Of a stretch of 61,807 nucleotides of DNA, positions 15,470 through 25,256 are shown piece by piece (position 1 is the stretch's first letter; each line of letters opens with the position of its first letter). The position numbers were made by a program, and so were the translations under genes. The stretch is from Ruminococcus sp. (GTDB taxonomy: Bacteria; Bacillota; Clostridia; Oscillospirales; Ruminococcaceae). The notes below the pieces were generated by a model. That model worked only from the letters and a program-made list of their open reading frames with translations, searched no databases and was not told where the DNA came from. Location: the NCBI RefSeq assembly GCF_019417665.1, contig NZ_DXUU01000010.1, positions 1 through 61,807 on the forward strand. The letters are read 5' to 3'.

Positions 15470-18166
15470 ATGCAAGCCAAACACACCGCATCAAGTTCTC
15501 GATTACAGAAATTCTTCTGCTTCATCATCGCAGGAATCTTCCTGAGCCTATACTGCATCCGTCCCTTTTCCATCTCCGCCGTCCTGGAAGTGTCACCAAA
15601 TGGCAGAGGCACGCCGGAATCCCCCTATGAGATCAGCACCGTCCAACAGCTGTTCTGGTTTGCTGAAGCCGTAAACAGTACAGATACCGCCAACGGACAG
15701 CCAGGTCTCTACGCAATCTTGACCGATAACCTCACCATCAGCAACAATCCCTGGACGCCCATTGGTACAGAGCAAGCCCCTTTCACCGGAACATTCGATG
15801 GTCAAGGGCACACTATCACCGGAATGTCTTTTCAAAGCAATTCGTTGATCTATGGCGGTATGTTCGGTGTCATCGGTACAGATGGTGTTATTCAAAATTT
15901 AGGTGTAGAACAGATCTCTTTCTCTGGAAAGAGCTATGTGGGTGGGATTGCCGGAAAAAACAACGGCACCATTCGAAACTGTTACTGCACCGGCGAGATC
16001 TCTGCGGTCAGCCGTGCCGGCGGCATCGCCGGGGACAATGTATCTACCCTGGAAAATAGCTATCACATCGGGAACATTGTCATCGCAGACAGCAATGCTG
16101 GCGGAATCGCAGGAACTAGCAGCGTTTCTCCTCGCTGCTGCTACCACTTGGGGGACATTATCCCCACTGAAACAAACGAAAATATTGGAATGCTCCTAGG
16201 CAAATATTCCGGCGATTCCGATGCTCTGCTGATTTCCTGCTACATGTCCCAAGAAAGTGATTTTGAAGCGATAGGGGCAAACTACAGTTCTATTGATCCT
16301 TCTTCAGAAACAGCAAAGCCCTTACAGGCATTTCAGAATGGTACTATAGCAGCCCTGCTCAACGAATTTGCCGAAACACAGACTGGCTGGTCTGCCTGGA
16401 CAATTCAGGACGATACCACAGTCCTGGCCATTTTCGCCGACACGCCGGCGGAAAGCACTACTGCGGCAACTACGGAAACCACAACACTGACAGAAACGCA
16501 AACAACATCCCATACAAGTACCACCTCTGAGACGACCTCCTGCACAGAAACTACCGTTCCAGAAACTGTAACAACAGAAACCTCTGTCACTGATTCTCAT
16601 TTGACAACAAGTGAGATCACTTTTACCACAACAGAAGAAAGTACGGATTCTTCCGAAACAGAGACAACAATGATCACAACAACAGAATCAGCAATAGAAA
16701 CTACCTCCGATACAACAGCTCCCAGCTCAGTTACCACCGAAACTACGTCTATTGTTTCTGCCACAGAAATAGAAACAAGCACTTCGCCCCAGACTTCAAG
16801 TATGGAAGCCACCGTACAAACCACAAGTACTGCCACAGAAACCACGACATTTTCTGAAACACTCACTTCCGCCGGTCCTATCAACACTACTTCTTTTACT
16901 GTTACAACGGAAACCCAGACTACGACCACTTTCTCCGATAAAACCACATCCGACAGTATCAGTACTTCCACAACAACAACAACAACAACAATAAGCTACG
17001 TTGTAACCACCACACTAACATCCTCCAATTCCACCGCCGTCACAAGCACTACTAACCTGACGACAGCACCCACAACAACTACCGTCCAAAAGACAACCGA
17101 TTCCCCGGTGACAATCGTTTCCTCGGCAACAACCGTTTCCTCGACAGTTTCTACAGCTAGTTCCACTTTTACTACTACCACAATTGCAATAATAACGAGC
17201 ACAACCTCCGCTTCTACAGAAAGCGTTACTCCTGCTACAACACAAACAAGTACAACTCCTGAGGTCACCGACACCAAACCTCTAACGACTTCCGCAGAGA
17301 CGACATTTTCAACAACTTTAACTTTTACAACAGAAACCACAACCGTTTCTACAAGCACATCCTGCCCGACCACACCGACTTCGGCAGGTCCAACCAATAC
17401 CACAAGTCAGACCATAAAAACAGAACAGACCAAAACAACCGTGACAACAGCTTCCTCTATGATTTCTACAGCCAGTCTTGTTTCCGCCACTTCCACAACA
17501 GCAGTAACAACAAGCACAACTTCTGCCCCTACAGAAAGTGTTACCTATACGGCAGCGAAAACAAGTACGACTTCTGAAATCACCAGCACCGAGCACCGGA
17601 CAACTTCCACAAGCACGTCACACCTGACTATACTGACTTCGCCAAATCCCACCAATACCACAAGTCGGACCACAGAAACGGAACAGACAGAAACAACCTT
17701 GACAACAGTTGTCGAAACAACGACACAAAGCACCACTTTTTCTTCAACCTCAACTGCCACATCAACTGCAACGACTTCCATAACAACAACAACATCTGTT
17801 ACAACAGCCAGCCAAACCACGCAAAGCACGACAGTTTCCACAACTGTCACCGAAACTTCTTCTACAGACGCAACAAAAGATGCCAATGCAGACTGGACAC
17901 CGAAACTCCGGGGAGATACAGACCGAAACGGACGCATTGATTGTGATGATGCATACCTGGTGCTGGTGTATTATGCAAATCATTCTGTAGGAAACTCGAA
18001 TTTCACCCTTACAGCATACCCAGAGGTGGAGGAGCAGCTTCTGAAATTGATCGATGTCAATAAAGACAATGCCATTGATGCTCAAGATGCCTATCTGATC
18101 TTGATGTATTATGCCATGGAATCCGTAGGCGAACATCCTGTCTGGGATGAAATTGCAGCAAGGTGA
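15470..18166 (+). CDS. Secreted GLUG-repeat protein with giant Thr-rich linker and dockerin
   Basis: An 898-residue protein: signal peptide (about 1-36), a beta-solenoid-like region with GLUG-type turns (GGMFGVIGTDGVIQNLGV, YVGGIAGKNNGTIRNC, RAGGIAGDN; about 45-320), a linker of roughly 475 residues made almost only of Thr, Ser, Glu, Val and Ala (about 328-800), and a C-terminal dockerin (about 813-890) whose two loops read DTDRNGRIDCDDAYL and DVNKDNAIDAQDAYL. No catalytic domain is visible. GLUG regions occur in adhesins and surface proteins, so a binding role on the cellulosome or cell surface is likely. The linker is far longer than the 20-60 residues normal between cellulosomal modules and may be O-glycosylated. 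AAGGAGGC precedes the ATG. Confidence 0.88.
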   Translation: MQAKHTASSSRLQKFFCFIIAGIFLSLYCIRPFSISAVLEVSPNGRGTPESPYEISTVQQLFWFAEAVNSTDTANGQPGLYAILTDNLTISNNPWTPIGTEQAPFTGTFDGQGHTITGMSFQSNSLIYGGMFGVIGTDGVIQNLGVEQISFSGKSYVGGIAGKNNGTIRNCYCTGEISAVSRAGGIAGDNVSTLENSYHIGNIVIADSNAGGIAGTSSVSPRCCYHLGDIIPTETNENIGMLLGKYSGDSDALLISCYMSQESDFEAIGANYSSIDPSSETAKPLQAFQNGTIAALLNEFAETQTGWSAWTIQDDTTVLAIFADTPAESTTAATTETTTLTETQTTSHTSTTSETTSCTETTVPETVTTETSVTDSHLTTSEITFTTTEESTDSSETETTMITTTESAIETTSDTTAPSSVTTETTSIVSATEIETSTSPQTSSMEATVQTTSTATETTTFSETLTSAGPINTTSFTVTTETQTTTTFSDKTTSDSISTSTTTTTTTISYVVTTTLTSSNSTAVTSTTNLTTAPTTTTVQKTTDSPVTIVSSATTVSSTVSTASSTFTTTTIAIITSTTSASTESVTPATTQTSTTPEVTDTKPLTTSAETTFSTTLTFTTETTTVSTSTSCPTTPTSAGPTNTTSQTIKTEQTKTTVTTASSMISTASLVSATSTTAVTTSTTSAPTESVTYTAAKTSTTSEITSTEHRTTSTSTSHLTILTSPNPTNTTSRTTETEQTETTLTTVVETTTQSTTFSSTSTATSTATTSITTTTSVTTASQTTQSTTVSTTVTETSSTDATKDANADWTPKLRGDTDRNGRIDCDDAYLVLVYYANHSVGNSNFTLTAYPEVEEQLLKLIDVNKDNAIDAQDAYLILMYYAMESVGEHPVWDEIAAR

Positions 18167-18200
18167 TACAAACCAGTTACTTGTGTTCCCACACATATCA

Positions 18201-18245
18201 AAAAGGCACAGAGCAGTTCAACCGTTGCTCTGTGCCTTTCTTATT
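18201..18245. terminator. Bidirectional terminator between the dockerin and DUF4364 genes
   Basis: AAGGCACAGAGCA (18203-18215) pairs perfectly with TGCTCTGTGCCTT (18226-18238) and is flanked by A and T runs; it serves both convergent genes. Confidence 0.85.
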
Positions 18246-18255
18246 ATAAATTTTC

Positions 18256-18849
18256 TTAATTACCGCTCAGATCGTAGTTTTCTTCCTCGTTAGAGAATGC
18301 AGCGTCCAATATTTTCCCATAAAATCCGGCAGGGTTCAGCATAATCTGTTCCCCCAGATATTTCGCCTGGGTATAATCCGGCGCATACAATTTCAGATCC
18401 AGCAGATCGTCCTGGACATCCAGACAGCGTACATGCACATAATACCCCTTTTGTAGGGGAATGTAGTCGATCTTCACCTCATTTTGCCGCTTGATCCGGG
18501 CAAAATAATGCAGTGCCGCAGAGACAAGCTTGTCCCGATACGCCTTTCCCACATAATTACGCAATTCTTTCGCCGTGCGAATGCCATTTTCCGTCAAGGT
18601 GTAATATTCTATCCCGTTGTTATGTTTCTGCACCAGCACAGAACCATGACTGGTCAAGTAGGTAATAGAATCCTGATAGGCAAAATAATTGATGATGTCA
18701 CTTCCCACAGCAATATCATACAAATGGGCTACACGAACCGGTTTGTCGATCCGATAGAGCAAATAACAGATGAGAATATTCGCTGTATGGGGATCCATAA
18801 TCGGCGGCGTTGCCATTTTTGACATTTTCAAAAGGTTTTCTTCCTGCAC
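18256..18849 (-). CDS. DUF4364 family protein
   Basis: A 197-residue cytoplasmic protein of the DUF4364 family, with a winged-helix-like N-terminal half (ILICYLLYRIDKPVR, YYTLTENGIRTAKEL) and a C-terminal half of unknown role (KGYYVHVRCLDVQDDLLDLKL). A DNA-binding function is inferred from the fold-like pattern only. I prefer a GTG start at 18849 because GAGGTGG lies five bases upstream; a GTG at 18858 is the alternative. It follows aroC by about 20 bases and is the last gene of the aro operon. Confidence 0.82.
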   Translation of the reverse strand: MQEENLLKMSKMATPPIMDPHTANILICYLLYRIDKPVRVAHLYDIAVGSDIINYFAYQDSITYLTSHGSVLVQKHNNGIEYYTLTENGIRTAKELRNYVGKAYRDKLVSAALHYFARIKRQNEVKIDYIPLQKGYYVHVRCLDVQDDLLDLKLYAPDYTQAKYLGEQIMLNPAGFYGKILDAAFSNEEENYDLSGN

Positions 18850-18868
18850 AGCTGCCACCTCGAATCAG

Positions 18869-19960
18869 TTAAAAATTCGGATAATCCATCATATGAGAAA
18901 GCAGCGCAATATTCACTGCCGCTTCCACGCACGGCACAGCACGGGGAACGATACATGGGTCATGCCTGCCATGAATTTGCAGTGTCTCATTGGTTTTGGC
19001 ACGGAAATCCACCGTTTCCTGGGGCTTTGCAATAGATGCCGTCGGCTTGACTGCCACATTCAGTGTAATGGGCATACCCGATGAAATGCCTCCCAGAATG
19101 CCGCCATGATTGTTGGTTTTGGTTTTCACGTGGCCCGCATCATCAATATAAAACGGGTCATTATTCTGACTTCCCACCATTTCTGCCACTTGGAAACCAG
19201 CGCCAAATTCCAATCCCTTCACTGCCGGAATGCCGAAGATCAGCTGAGCAATGGTATTTTCCAGTCCCTCAAAAATGGGAGAGCCCACGCCGGCAGGTAC
19301 ATTGATCGCCACGCATTCAATAATACCGCCCAGAGATTCTCCACCGTGACGGGCATTGCGGATATCTTCCCGCATCAGTTCTCCCTGTGCATCGTTGCGC
19401 ACCGGAAATTCCTTTTCCCGTACTGCCAGAATATCCTCTTTGGTCACCTTTGTGCGGCTGAACGCATCGTCCTGAATTCCGTGAATGGACGCAATGTGTG
19501 CACCGGTATAAATGCCGCGCCGTTCCAGGATCTGACCACATACTGCACCAGCAAAACAGAGAGGTGCTGTGAGACGACCGGAGAAATGCCCGCCGCCGCG
19601 CACATCATTAAATCCCCGATACCGCATAGCACCTGTATAATCCGCATGACCCGGACGGGGCAGACGTGCCAGATTGCTATAATCCTTGGAACGGGTGTCC
19701 GTATTCTGAATAAACGCACAAAGGGGCACGCCGGTGGTGCGATCATTGAGCAGACCAGACATGATCTGAGGCAGATCTTTTTCTCCCCGGGGTGTCGTGG
19801 TACCGTCCTTTTTCGGAGCACGACGTGTCATAAACTGCCGCAGTTTTTCCAGATCAATATACTCCCCCGGCGGCAGGTTATCAATGACCACGCCGATTGC
19901 CGGGCCATGGGATTCCCCGAAGATAGAAATGGAAATATTACGATTCCAGAACGATGACAT
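18869..19960 (-). CDS. aroC: Chorismate synthase
   Basis: A 363-residue FMN-dependent enzyme converting EPSP to chorismate. Family signatures: GESHGPAIGVVIDNLPPG, the basic RRAPKKDGTTTPRGEKD loop, GHADYTGAMRYRGFNDVRGG, and GILGGISSGMPI. The start at 19960 has GGAGG eight bases upstream and lies 23 bases inside the end of aroA, so translation is coupled. Third gene of aroB-aroA-aroC. Confidence 0.97.
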   Translation of the reverse strand: MSSFWNRNISISIFGESHGPAIGVVIDNLPPGEYIDLEKLRQFMTRRAPKKDGTTTPRGEKDLPQIMSGLLNDRTTGVPLCAFIQNTDTRSKDYSNLARLPRPGHADYTGAMRYRGFNDVRGGGHFSGRLTAPLCFAGAVCGQILERRGIYTGAHIASIHGIQDDAFSRTKVTKEDILAVREKEFPVRNDAQGELMREDIRNARHGGESLGGIIECVAINVPAGVGSPIFEGLENTIAQLIFGIPAVKGLEFGAGFQVAEMVGSQNNDPFYIDDAGHVKTKTNNHGGILGGISSGMPITLNVAVKPTASIAKPQETVDFRAKTNETLQIHGRHDPCIVPRAVPCVEAAVNIALLSHMMDYPNF

Positions 19961-21185
19961 GGGCAATTCCTCCTAATTGTTGATAATCCTCAAAGAATCG
20001 TGGATATGATTTTTCCACGCAATCTCCATGTATAATAGTAACCACGCCTGTACAGCGTGTGGCAGCGACCGCAGCGCACATAGCGATGCGATGATCACCG
20101 AAGCTGTCCACCATACCGCCGTGCAGTTCCTGCACCGGTTCGATCTCCAGTCCGTCTGCCGAAGCTGTCACCTTTCCACCCAATCGATTCAGCATATCAG
20201 CCGTAGCTGCAAGCCGATCGCTTTCCTTGATGGCAAGGCGGTGTGCACCTGTGATCCGGGATGGCGCTGTACCGAATGTTGCCAGCACTGCCAGAATGGG
20301 CACAAGATCGGGAATGTCCGATGCATCTACAGTGAAGCACACCGGCTTTCCCTCTTTTTGATTATAACACATTTGTGATGTAATTTCAACGATTTTTTTA
20401 TCACCTTGGACGCTGTCCGGATTCAGATTAGTCAGTTCCACATCACTTCCCAGGGCATTTGCAACATAGAAGAACGCTGCCTGAGAGTAATCTCCCTCCA
20501 CAGCCAAATCACAGGAATGGAGTTTCTGCCCACCGGGAATATAATAACCGTTCTTCGTCTCCCTGATCTCCACGCCAAACTGCCGCAGACAGTCAATGGT
20601 CAGATCCACATAAGGTCTGGATTCCAGCCGGGATAGCATCCGGATCTCCGAATCTCCATCCAACAGGGGCAATGCAAAAAGCAGACCCGTTACATACTGA
20701 GAAGAAACATTCCCCTCCAGTTCGTAAATGCCGGACTGGAGCTGTCCCTCTATGGTAAAGGGCATGGTATTCTCATAGTGGAAGGTGATGCCCTTGGGGG
20801 GCAATTCCCGGAGATATGCTGTAATGGGTCTCTGAGGCAGGCGTCCCTGGCCGAAAAATGTGGTGTGTATGCCCAACGCCGCAGCCACCGGGATCAGAAA
20901 ACGAAGCGTTGAACCGCTTTCGCAGCAATCAGCAATGGCTTCTTTCGCCGCTGTCCTGCCGCCGACACCGGTGACGGTAATGGTACTGCCGTCCTGGGAA
21001 AAAGATGCCCCAAAAGCAGTGAGCACTTCCATTGTAGCGGTAATATCTCTCGAAATATCCACGCCGGAAATCACTGAAGTTCCCTCTGCCAGCGCCGCAC
21101 AGATCAGCATCCGGTGCGCCACACTCTTGGAAGCGGGAATACGCACGGTACCGTGCAGCTTCGACGGTGTGATCTCTACGTTCAT
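19938..21185 (-). CDS. aroA: EPSP synthase (3-phosphoshikimate 1-carboxyvinyltransferase)
   Basis: A 415-residue shikimate-pathway enzyme. It shows IPASKSVAHRMLICAALAEG, ESGSTLRFLIPVA, the GDYSQAAFFYVANAL segment, ITGAHRLAIKESDRL and FGDHRIAMCAAVA, all standard EPSPS motifs. In the glyphosate-contact loop the usual LGNAGT is replaced by CESGSTLR, typical of class II-like enzymes. The start at 21185 overlaps the aroB stop (ATGA), giving tight coupling. Confidence 0.97.
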   Translation of the reverse strand: MNVEITPSKLHGTVRIPASKSVAHRMLICAALAEGTSVISGVDISRDITATMEVLTAFGASFSQDGSTITVTGVGGRTAAKEAIADCCESGSTLRFLIPVAAALGIHTTFFGQGRLPQRPITAYLRELPPKGITFHYENTMPFTIEGQLQSGIYELEGNVSSQYVTGLLFALPLLDGDSEIRMLSRLESRPYVDLTIDCLRQFGVEIRETKNGYYIPGGQKLHSCDLAVEGDYSQAAFFYVANALGSDVELTNLNPDSVQGDKKIVEITSQMCYNQKEGKPVCFTVDASDIPDLVPILAVLATFGTAPSRITGAHRLAIKESDRLAATADMLNRLGGKVTASADGLEIEPVQELHGGMVDSFGDHRIAMCAAVAATRCTGVVTIIHGDCVEKSYPRFFEDYQQLGGIAHVIVLES

Positions 21186-22234
21186 GCCGTTGTGCCTCCC
21201 ATCCATGCTGCAAATTCCCCGAAGGGCATGGTACGGATCTGCGCCGCTCCGATAGTCTCGCAAACGATAAACCGCAGGGATGCGCTGGCACGCTTTTTGT
21301 CATTGCTGCAAAGGGGCACAAGTTGATCCATAGGTGCCTCCACGGAAGTTGGCAGTCCATAAGATGTCACGCAATTACAAAGCCGCTGATAAACCTCGGC
21401 TGCACAAGTCTTTTCTGTCATCATGCACATACCTGCAGCCACTGCCGCACCGTGGGTATATGTTTCATAGTGATAGTAACTCTCCACCGCATGTCCCAGG
21501 GTATGTCCGAAATTCAGGATCATGCGTTCACCAGCTTCAAATTCGTCATGCTCCACCACATCACGCTTGATGTCGATGCAAGTGGCAATGATCTCTTCCA
21601 TGACCTCTGCCACGTTTTCCAGGGTATGCTGTTCCAGCAGGGAAAAGAGTTCTGCATCCCGGATCATGCCGTACTTGATGACCTCTCCCATGCCATCTGC
21701 CAGGAATTCCTTGGGCAGCGTTTGCAGGGTATCCGGATCGCACAGCACTGCAACGGGTTGTTTGAATGCACCCACCAGATTTTTACCGCCGGGCAGATCA
21801 ATGGCAGTCTTTCCGCCTACAGAGGAATCCACCTGTGCCAGCAGACTGGTAGGAATCTGCATATAATCCAGCCCACGCAAATAGGTTGCCGCTGCAAAGC
21901 CGGTAATATCTCCCACAACACCGCCGCCCAATGCGACCAGGCAGTCAGTACGTGTAATGTTATTTTCACACAAAAAGTCGTAGATCTGATTCAGCGTGGT
22001 GCTGCACTTAGACGCTTCTCCATGGGGAATGACGAATTTCAACACACGAAATCCGTTCTGTTCCAGTGACTGCACCACAATATCCCCATATATGGCATCC
22101 ACATGGTCATCTGTAACCACCGCCGCCGTCTGGGCTTTGGTCTGTTTCCGCAAAAGTGCGCCGCACTGCGCCAGCAAGCCCCGTTCAATCCAAATGGGAT
22201 AGGTCTGGCTCGCATGTACTGTAATCGTTCTCAT
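21182..22234 (-). CDS. aroB: 3-dehydroquinate synthase
   Basis: A 350-residue NAD- and metal-dependent enzyme that makes 3-dehydroquinate from DAHP. It carries the NAD-binding GGGVVGDITGFAAATYLRG, the lysine segment SSVGGKTAIDLPGGKNLVG, the metal-ligand Glu in DGMGEVIKYG, and NFGHTLGHAVE with metal-binding His. The start at 22234 follows a GGAGGAAGGAG stretch; upstream in-frame sequence to 22438 covers the promoter and is non-coding. First gene of the aro operon. Confidence 0.97.
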   Translation of the reverse strand: MRTITVHASQTYPIWIERGLLAQCGALLRKQTKAQTAAVVTDDHVDAIYGDIVVQSLEQNGFRVLKFVIPHGEASKCSTTLNQIYDFLCENNITRTDCLVALGGGVVGDITGFAAATYLRGLDYMQIPTSLLAQVDSSVGGKTAIDLPGGKNLVGAFKQPVAVLCDPDTLQTLPKEFLADGMGEVIKYGMIRDAELFSLLEQHTLENVAEVMEEIIATCIDIKRDVVEHDEFEAGERMILNFGHTLGHAVESYYHYETYTHGAAVAAGMCMMTEKTCAAEVYQRLCNCVTSYGLPTSVEAPMDQLVPLCSNDKKRASASLRFIVCETIGAAQIRTMPFGEFAAWMGGTTA

Positions 22235-22319
22235 TCGCTTCGGGCTCCTTCCTCCGGAGCAGCGCCCCGGACTGCAAAATCCAGCCAGCACGTACAAGCT
22301 GCGCTGGTATATCAATTTT

Positions 22320-22348
22320 ATTATACTAAAAATCCATTTTCTTTTCAA
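22320..22348 (-). promoter_or_regulatory. Promoter of the aro operon
   Basis: Minus-strand TTGAAA (22343-22348), 17 bp, TATAAT (22320-22325). The interval 22349-22651 holds a repeat fragment (22436-22483) and a TATAAT at 22550-22555 (plus strand) that probably serves the M16 pair but lacks a clear -35. Confidence 0.8.
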
Positions 22349-22435
22349 CAACAAATTGTAAACCCTGCAAAATAATTTCTGATATTGGATGTGGTATTCC
22401 GTTGAAAACGTCCCGCTGAGGTGTTTCGCCGCCAG

Positions 22436-22483
22436 CATTTTCGAGAAATTGCTGGATCAAAAAGTTTCATTGCCGCCTGCGGC
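22436..22483 (+). repeat. Dispersed repeat fragment, copy 1 of 2
   Basis: About 45 bp, including AAATTGCTG, TCAAAAA and TTCATTGCC blocks, recur in the same order and spacing at 41131-41173. The context is intergenic in both places. It may be the relic of a larger repeat or mobile element. Confidence 0.6.
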
Positions 22484-22651
22484 GATTTCTTCTGGAAAAA
22501 TTATTCTGATAATTTGGTGAAAGGCATAGCAATTCTCACAGAAATGTGGTATAATACTTTTGTATGCTTATGCCCGGTACAGAATTTCTCTGCTGCTGCC
22601 ATTTCATACGCTCATAAAATGTACAAATGATATCGCAGAAAGGACGATTTT

Positions 22652-23944
22652 ATGACAACCTCATATCACCGGATCCCCCTTTCAGAAAGTATTGGCTTCA
22701 CTGAAATTCTGGATCCCAAATTCAAGACCAATGCGCTGAGAATCCAGCTCATCCAGCCCCTCTCTCCAGAGACGGCTTCTGCCTGCGCACTTGCAGCTGA
22801 TCTGGCAACCTCCAGCAGCAAGGCGTATCCTACAAATGCTGCCATGAACCAGAAGCTGCACCTACTGTACGGTGCAGATCTCAGCTGCACCATTTCCAAA
22901 CAGGGCGATCTGCAGATCATCACCCTGCGTGCGTCTGCCATTGCTGACCGCTATGCCCTGAACGGAGAAAAGGTATTCGACGAGCTGGTGGACATTCTCA
23001 TGGGCTGTCTGCTTGCACCCAATGCCGAAAACGGCGCTTTTGACGAAACAGAATTCCGTATCAAGCAGAGCAATCTGCTGGACTGCATTGATGCAGAGAT
23101 CAATGAAAAGCGCAAGTACGCCCTGCAACAGACATACAATACTGCCTATACCAACGAGCCTGCTGCACATTCCTGCTACGGCACACGGGAGAAAGCGGCT
23201 TCGCTGACGTCATCCGGTGTCTATCAGGCTTTCCAGAAGCTGTTGCAGCAGGCAAAGATCGAGGTCTTTTTTGTAGGACCGGAATCGCAGCCGACACTCC
23301 CCGGAAAATTCCAGGATGCTTTTTCTGCTATTCCCAACCGCAGTGTACCTGATTTCCCTTTCCTATCCCCCAGCCCGGCAAAGCCGGAGCCTGTCACAGT
23401 ACGGGAAGCACTTCCGGTGAATCAGTGCAAGATGGTCATGGCATGGAAAACCGCTTATCCGAGCCGTTATGCCGTCAAGCTTATGGCTGTGCTTCTGGGC
23501 GGTACGCCAAGTTCCAAGCTGTTTGCCAATGTCCGGGAAAAAATGAGTCTTTGCTACTACTGCGCCGCCAATTATAACGAGGCCAAGCAGACCATGTTCG
23601 TGGATTGCGGTATTGAAACAGAAAATATCGAGACAACACGCAATGCCATTCAGCAGCAGCTGGACTCCATTTGCAGCGGTGACATTTCGGACGAAGAGAT
23701 CCGAAACGCTTTGATGTCCATCCACAACACCATGCGGAGCATCGGCGACACGGCTTCATCTTATATCACATGGTATTTCGGACAATTCTGCCGGGGCACA
23801 AAGCTGACGCCGACGGAGGAAGAAGAGCAATACCAAAAGGTCACAAAGGAAGAGATCATTGCTGCGGCAAAGTCCATGCAGCTGGATACCATTTATATTA
23901 TGGAATGCAAGGAACAGGAGGAAACACCTCATGGAGACAACTAA
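22652..23944 (+). CDS. M16 family peptidase-like protein, YfmF type (no zinc motif)
   Basis: A 430-residue member of the pitrilysin/MPP (M16) family. It lacks the HxxEH zinc motif, like the inactive partner subunits of this family (YfmF type). M16 fold features are visible, e.g. LGGTPSSKLFANVREKMSLCYYC in the second half. Its stop lies 13 bases beyond the start of the next M16 gene, which does have the motif, so the two probably form a heterodimer. YfmF/YfmH-type pairs have been linked to EF-P modification in Bacillus. RBS GAAAGGACG precedes the ATG. Confidence 0.9.
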   Translation: MTTSYHRIPLSESIGFTEILDPKFKTNALRIQLIQPLSPETASACALAADLATSSSKAYPTNAAMNQKLHLLYGADLSCTISKQGDLQIITLRASAIADRYALNGEKVFDELVDILMGCLLAPNAENGAFDETEFRIKQSNLLDCIDAEINEKRKYALQQTYNTAYTNEPAAHSCYGTREKAASLTSSGVYQAFQKLLQQAKIEVFFVGPESQPTLPGKFQDAFSAIPNRSVPDFPFLSPSPAKPEPVTVREALPVNQCKMVMAWKTAYPSRYAVKLMAVLLGGTPSSKLFANVREKMSLCYYCAANYNEAKQTMFVDCGIETENIETTRNAIQQQLDSICSGDISDEEIRNALMSIHNTMRSIGDTASSYITWYFGQFCRGTKLTPTEEEEQYQKVTKEEIIAAAKSMQLDTIYIMECKEQEETPHGDN

Positions 23945-25214
23945 GACAATCGTCCGTTCACCACAAACCGGTGATCAGTATGTGCATATTCACCACAAGA
24001 GCGGTCTGGAGATCCTGGTGTGCGAAATGGAAGGCTTCAGCACCACAGAAGCGATGTTCGGTACAAAATACGGTTCCATTAACACCCAGTTCAAAACGGC
24101 TGCGGATCATGACTACTGCACTGTCCCCGAGGGAATTGCCCATTTTCTGGAACATAAACTCTTTGAAAATGAGGACTGCGATGTATTCGATCTTTACGCC
24201 AAAACCGGCGCAAATGCCAACGCATTCACTTCCTTTGACAAGACTTGCTACTATTTTGACTGCTCAGACAACTTCAAGGCATCCCTGGAGATCCTGCTGT
24301 CCTTTGTCCAGTCTCCTTATTTCACCCCGGAGAGTGTTGCCAAGGAACAGGGCATTATCGGTCAGGAAATACGCATGTGCGATGACGATCCCGGCTGGCG
24401 TGTCTTTTTCAATATGCTGGGCGGACTTTACCAGAAGCATCCGGTACGCATTGACATTGCTGGTACGATTGAAAGCATTGCCCAGATCACAGACGATCTG
24501 CTGTACCGCTGCTACCGCACATTCTATAATCTCCACAACATGGTACTGGCGGTTGCCGGAAACTGCAAGGTGGATGAAGTACTGGAAGTGGCAGACCGCC
24601 TGCTAAAGCCCTGTGAGGATCAAAAGCTGGAAACTGTTTTCCCTGTGGAATCTCTGGATATCGTACGCAGCGAAACTGTAGAAACAGCAGCAGTAGGTCA
24701 GCCCTTGTTCCACGTCGGCTTCAAGTGTGCCCCCAGAACCGGTGCCGAAAATCTGCAAGCCCAGATCGAAGCGCACATTGCTATGCGTGTCCTCGCCGGC
24801 ACTTCTTCTCCCCTGTACCAAGAACTGCTCCAGGAAGGTCTTATCAATCCCACATTCTCCAGCGAAATTTTCAACGGCGACGGATTCTTTACTGTGATCT
24901 TCGGCGGCGAATCCCGTGATCCCCGTGCTGTCCGTGACCGCATCGCAGCTGCACTGACAAATGCACAGGAAACCGGACTGGACGAAGCCCTTTTCAACGA
25001 GTTCAAAAAGTCCACATACGGTGCTCTGGTACAGGAACTAAACAACGTTTCCTCCGTGACAAATTCCATGATCGCATCGCACATGGCAGGCTGCGGACTG
25101 TATGACACCCTGCGTGTTCTGTCGGATCTGAAACCGGAGGACTGCAACCGATTCTTACAGAAAGAAATGGATATCCAGCGCATGACGCTGTCCATTATCG
25201 AACCTGCAAAATAA
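23931..25214 (+). CDS. M16 family zinc peptidase, YfmH type
   Basis: A 427-residue M16 peptidase with an intact inverted zinc motif: AHFLEHKLFE, with the third ligand Glu expected near the EQGIIGQE stretch. The start at 23931 follows AGGAGGAAACACC and overlaps the previous gene by 14 bases. The pair of one inactive and one active M16 protein, in this order, is conserved in Firmicutes. A peptide or protein substrate is not evident from the sequence. Confidence 0.92.
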   Translation: METTKTIVRSPQTGDQYVHIHHKSGLEILVCEMEGFSTTEAMFGTKYGSINTQFKTAADHDYCTVPEGIAHFLEHKLFENEDCDVFDLYAKTGANANAFTSFDKTCYYFDCSDNFKASLEILLSFVQSPYFTPESVAKEQGIIGQEIRMCDDDPGWRVFFNMLGGLYQKHPVRIDIAGTIESIAQITDDLLYRCYRTFYNLHNMVLAVAGNCKVDEVLEVADRLLKPCEDQKLETVFPVESLDIVRSETVETAAVGQPLFHVGFKCAPRTGAENLQAQIEAHIAMRVLAGTSSPLYQELLQEGLINPTFSSEIFNGDGFFTVIFGGESRDPRAVRDRIAAALTNAQETGLDEALFNEFKKSTYGALVQELNNVSSVTNSMIASHMAGCGLYDTLRVLSDLKPEDCNRFLQKEMDIQRMTLSIIEPAK

Positions 25215-25256
25215 CGGGAAGGAGGCACAGGATTCCCCGGGATCCTGCAATCACAT

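Noticed and set aside
16405..17937. Several Val/Cys-rich minus-strand frames opposite the Thr-rich linker
   Set aside because: They arise from the low-complexity ACA/ACT codon repeats; composition is unlike any real protein.
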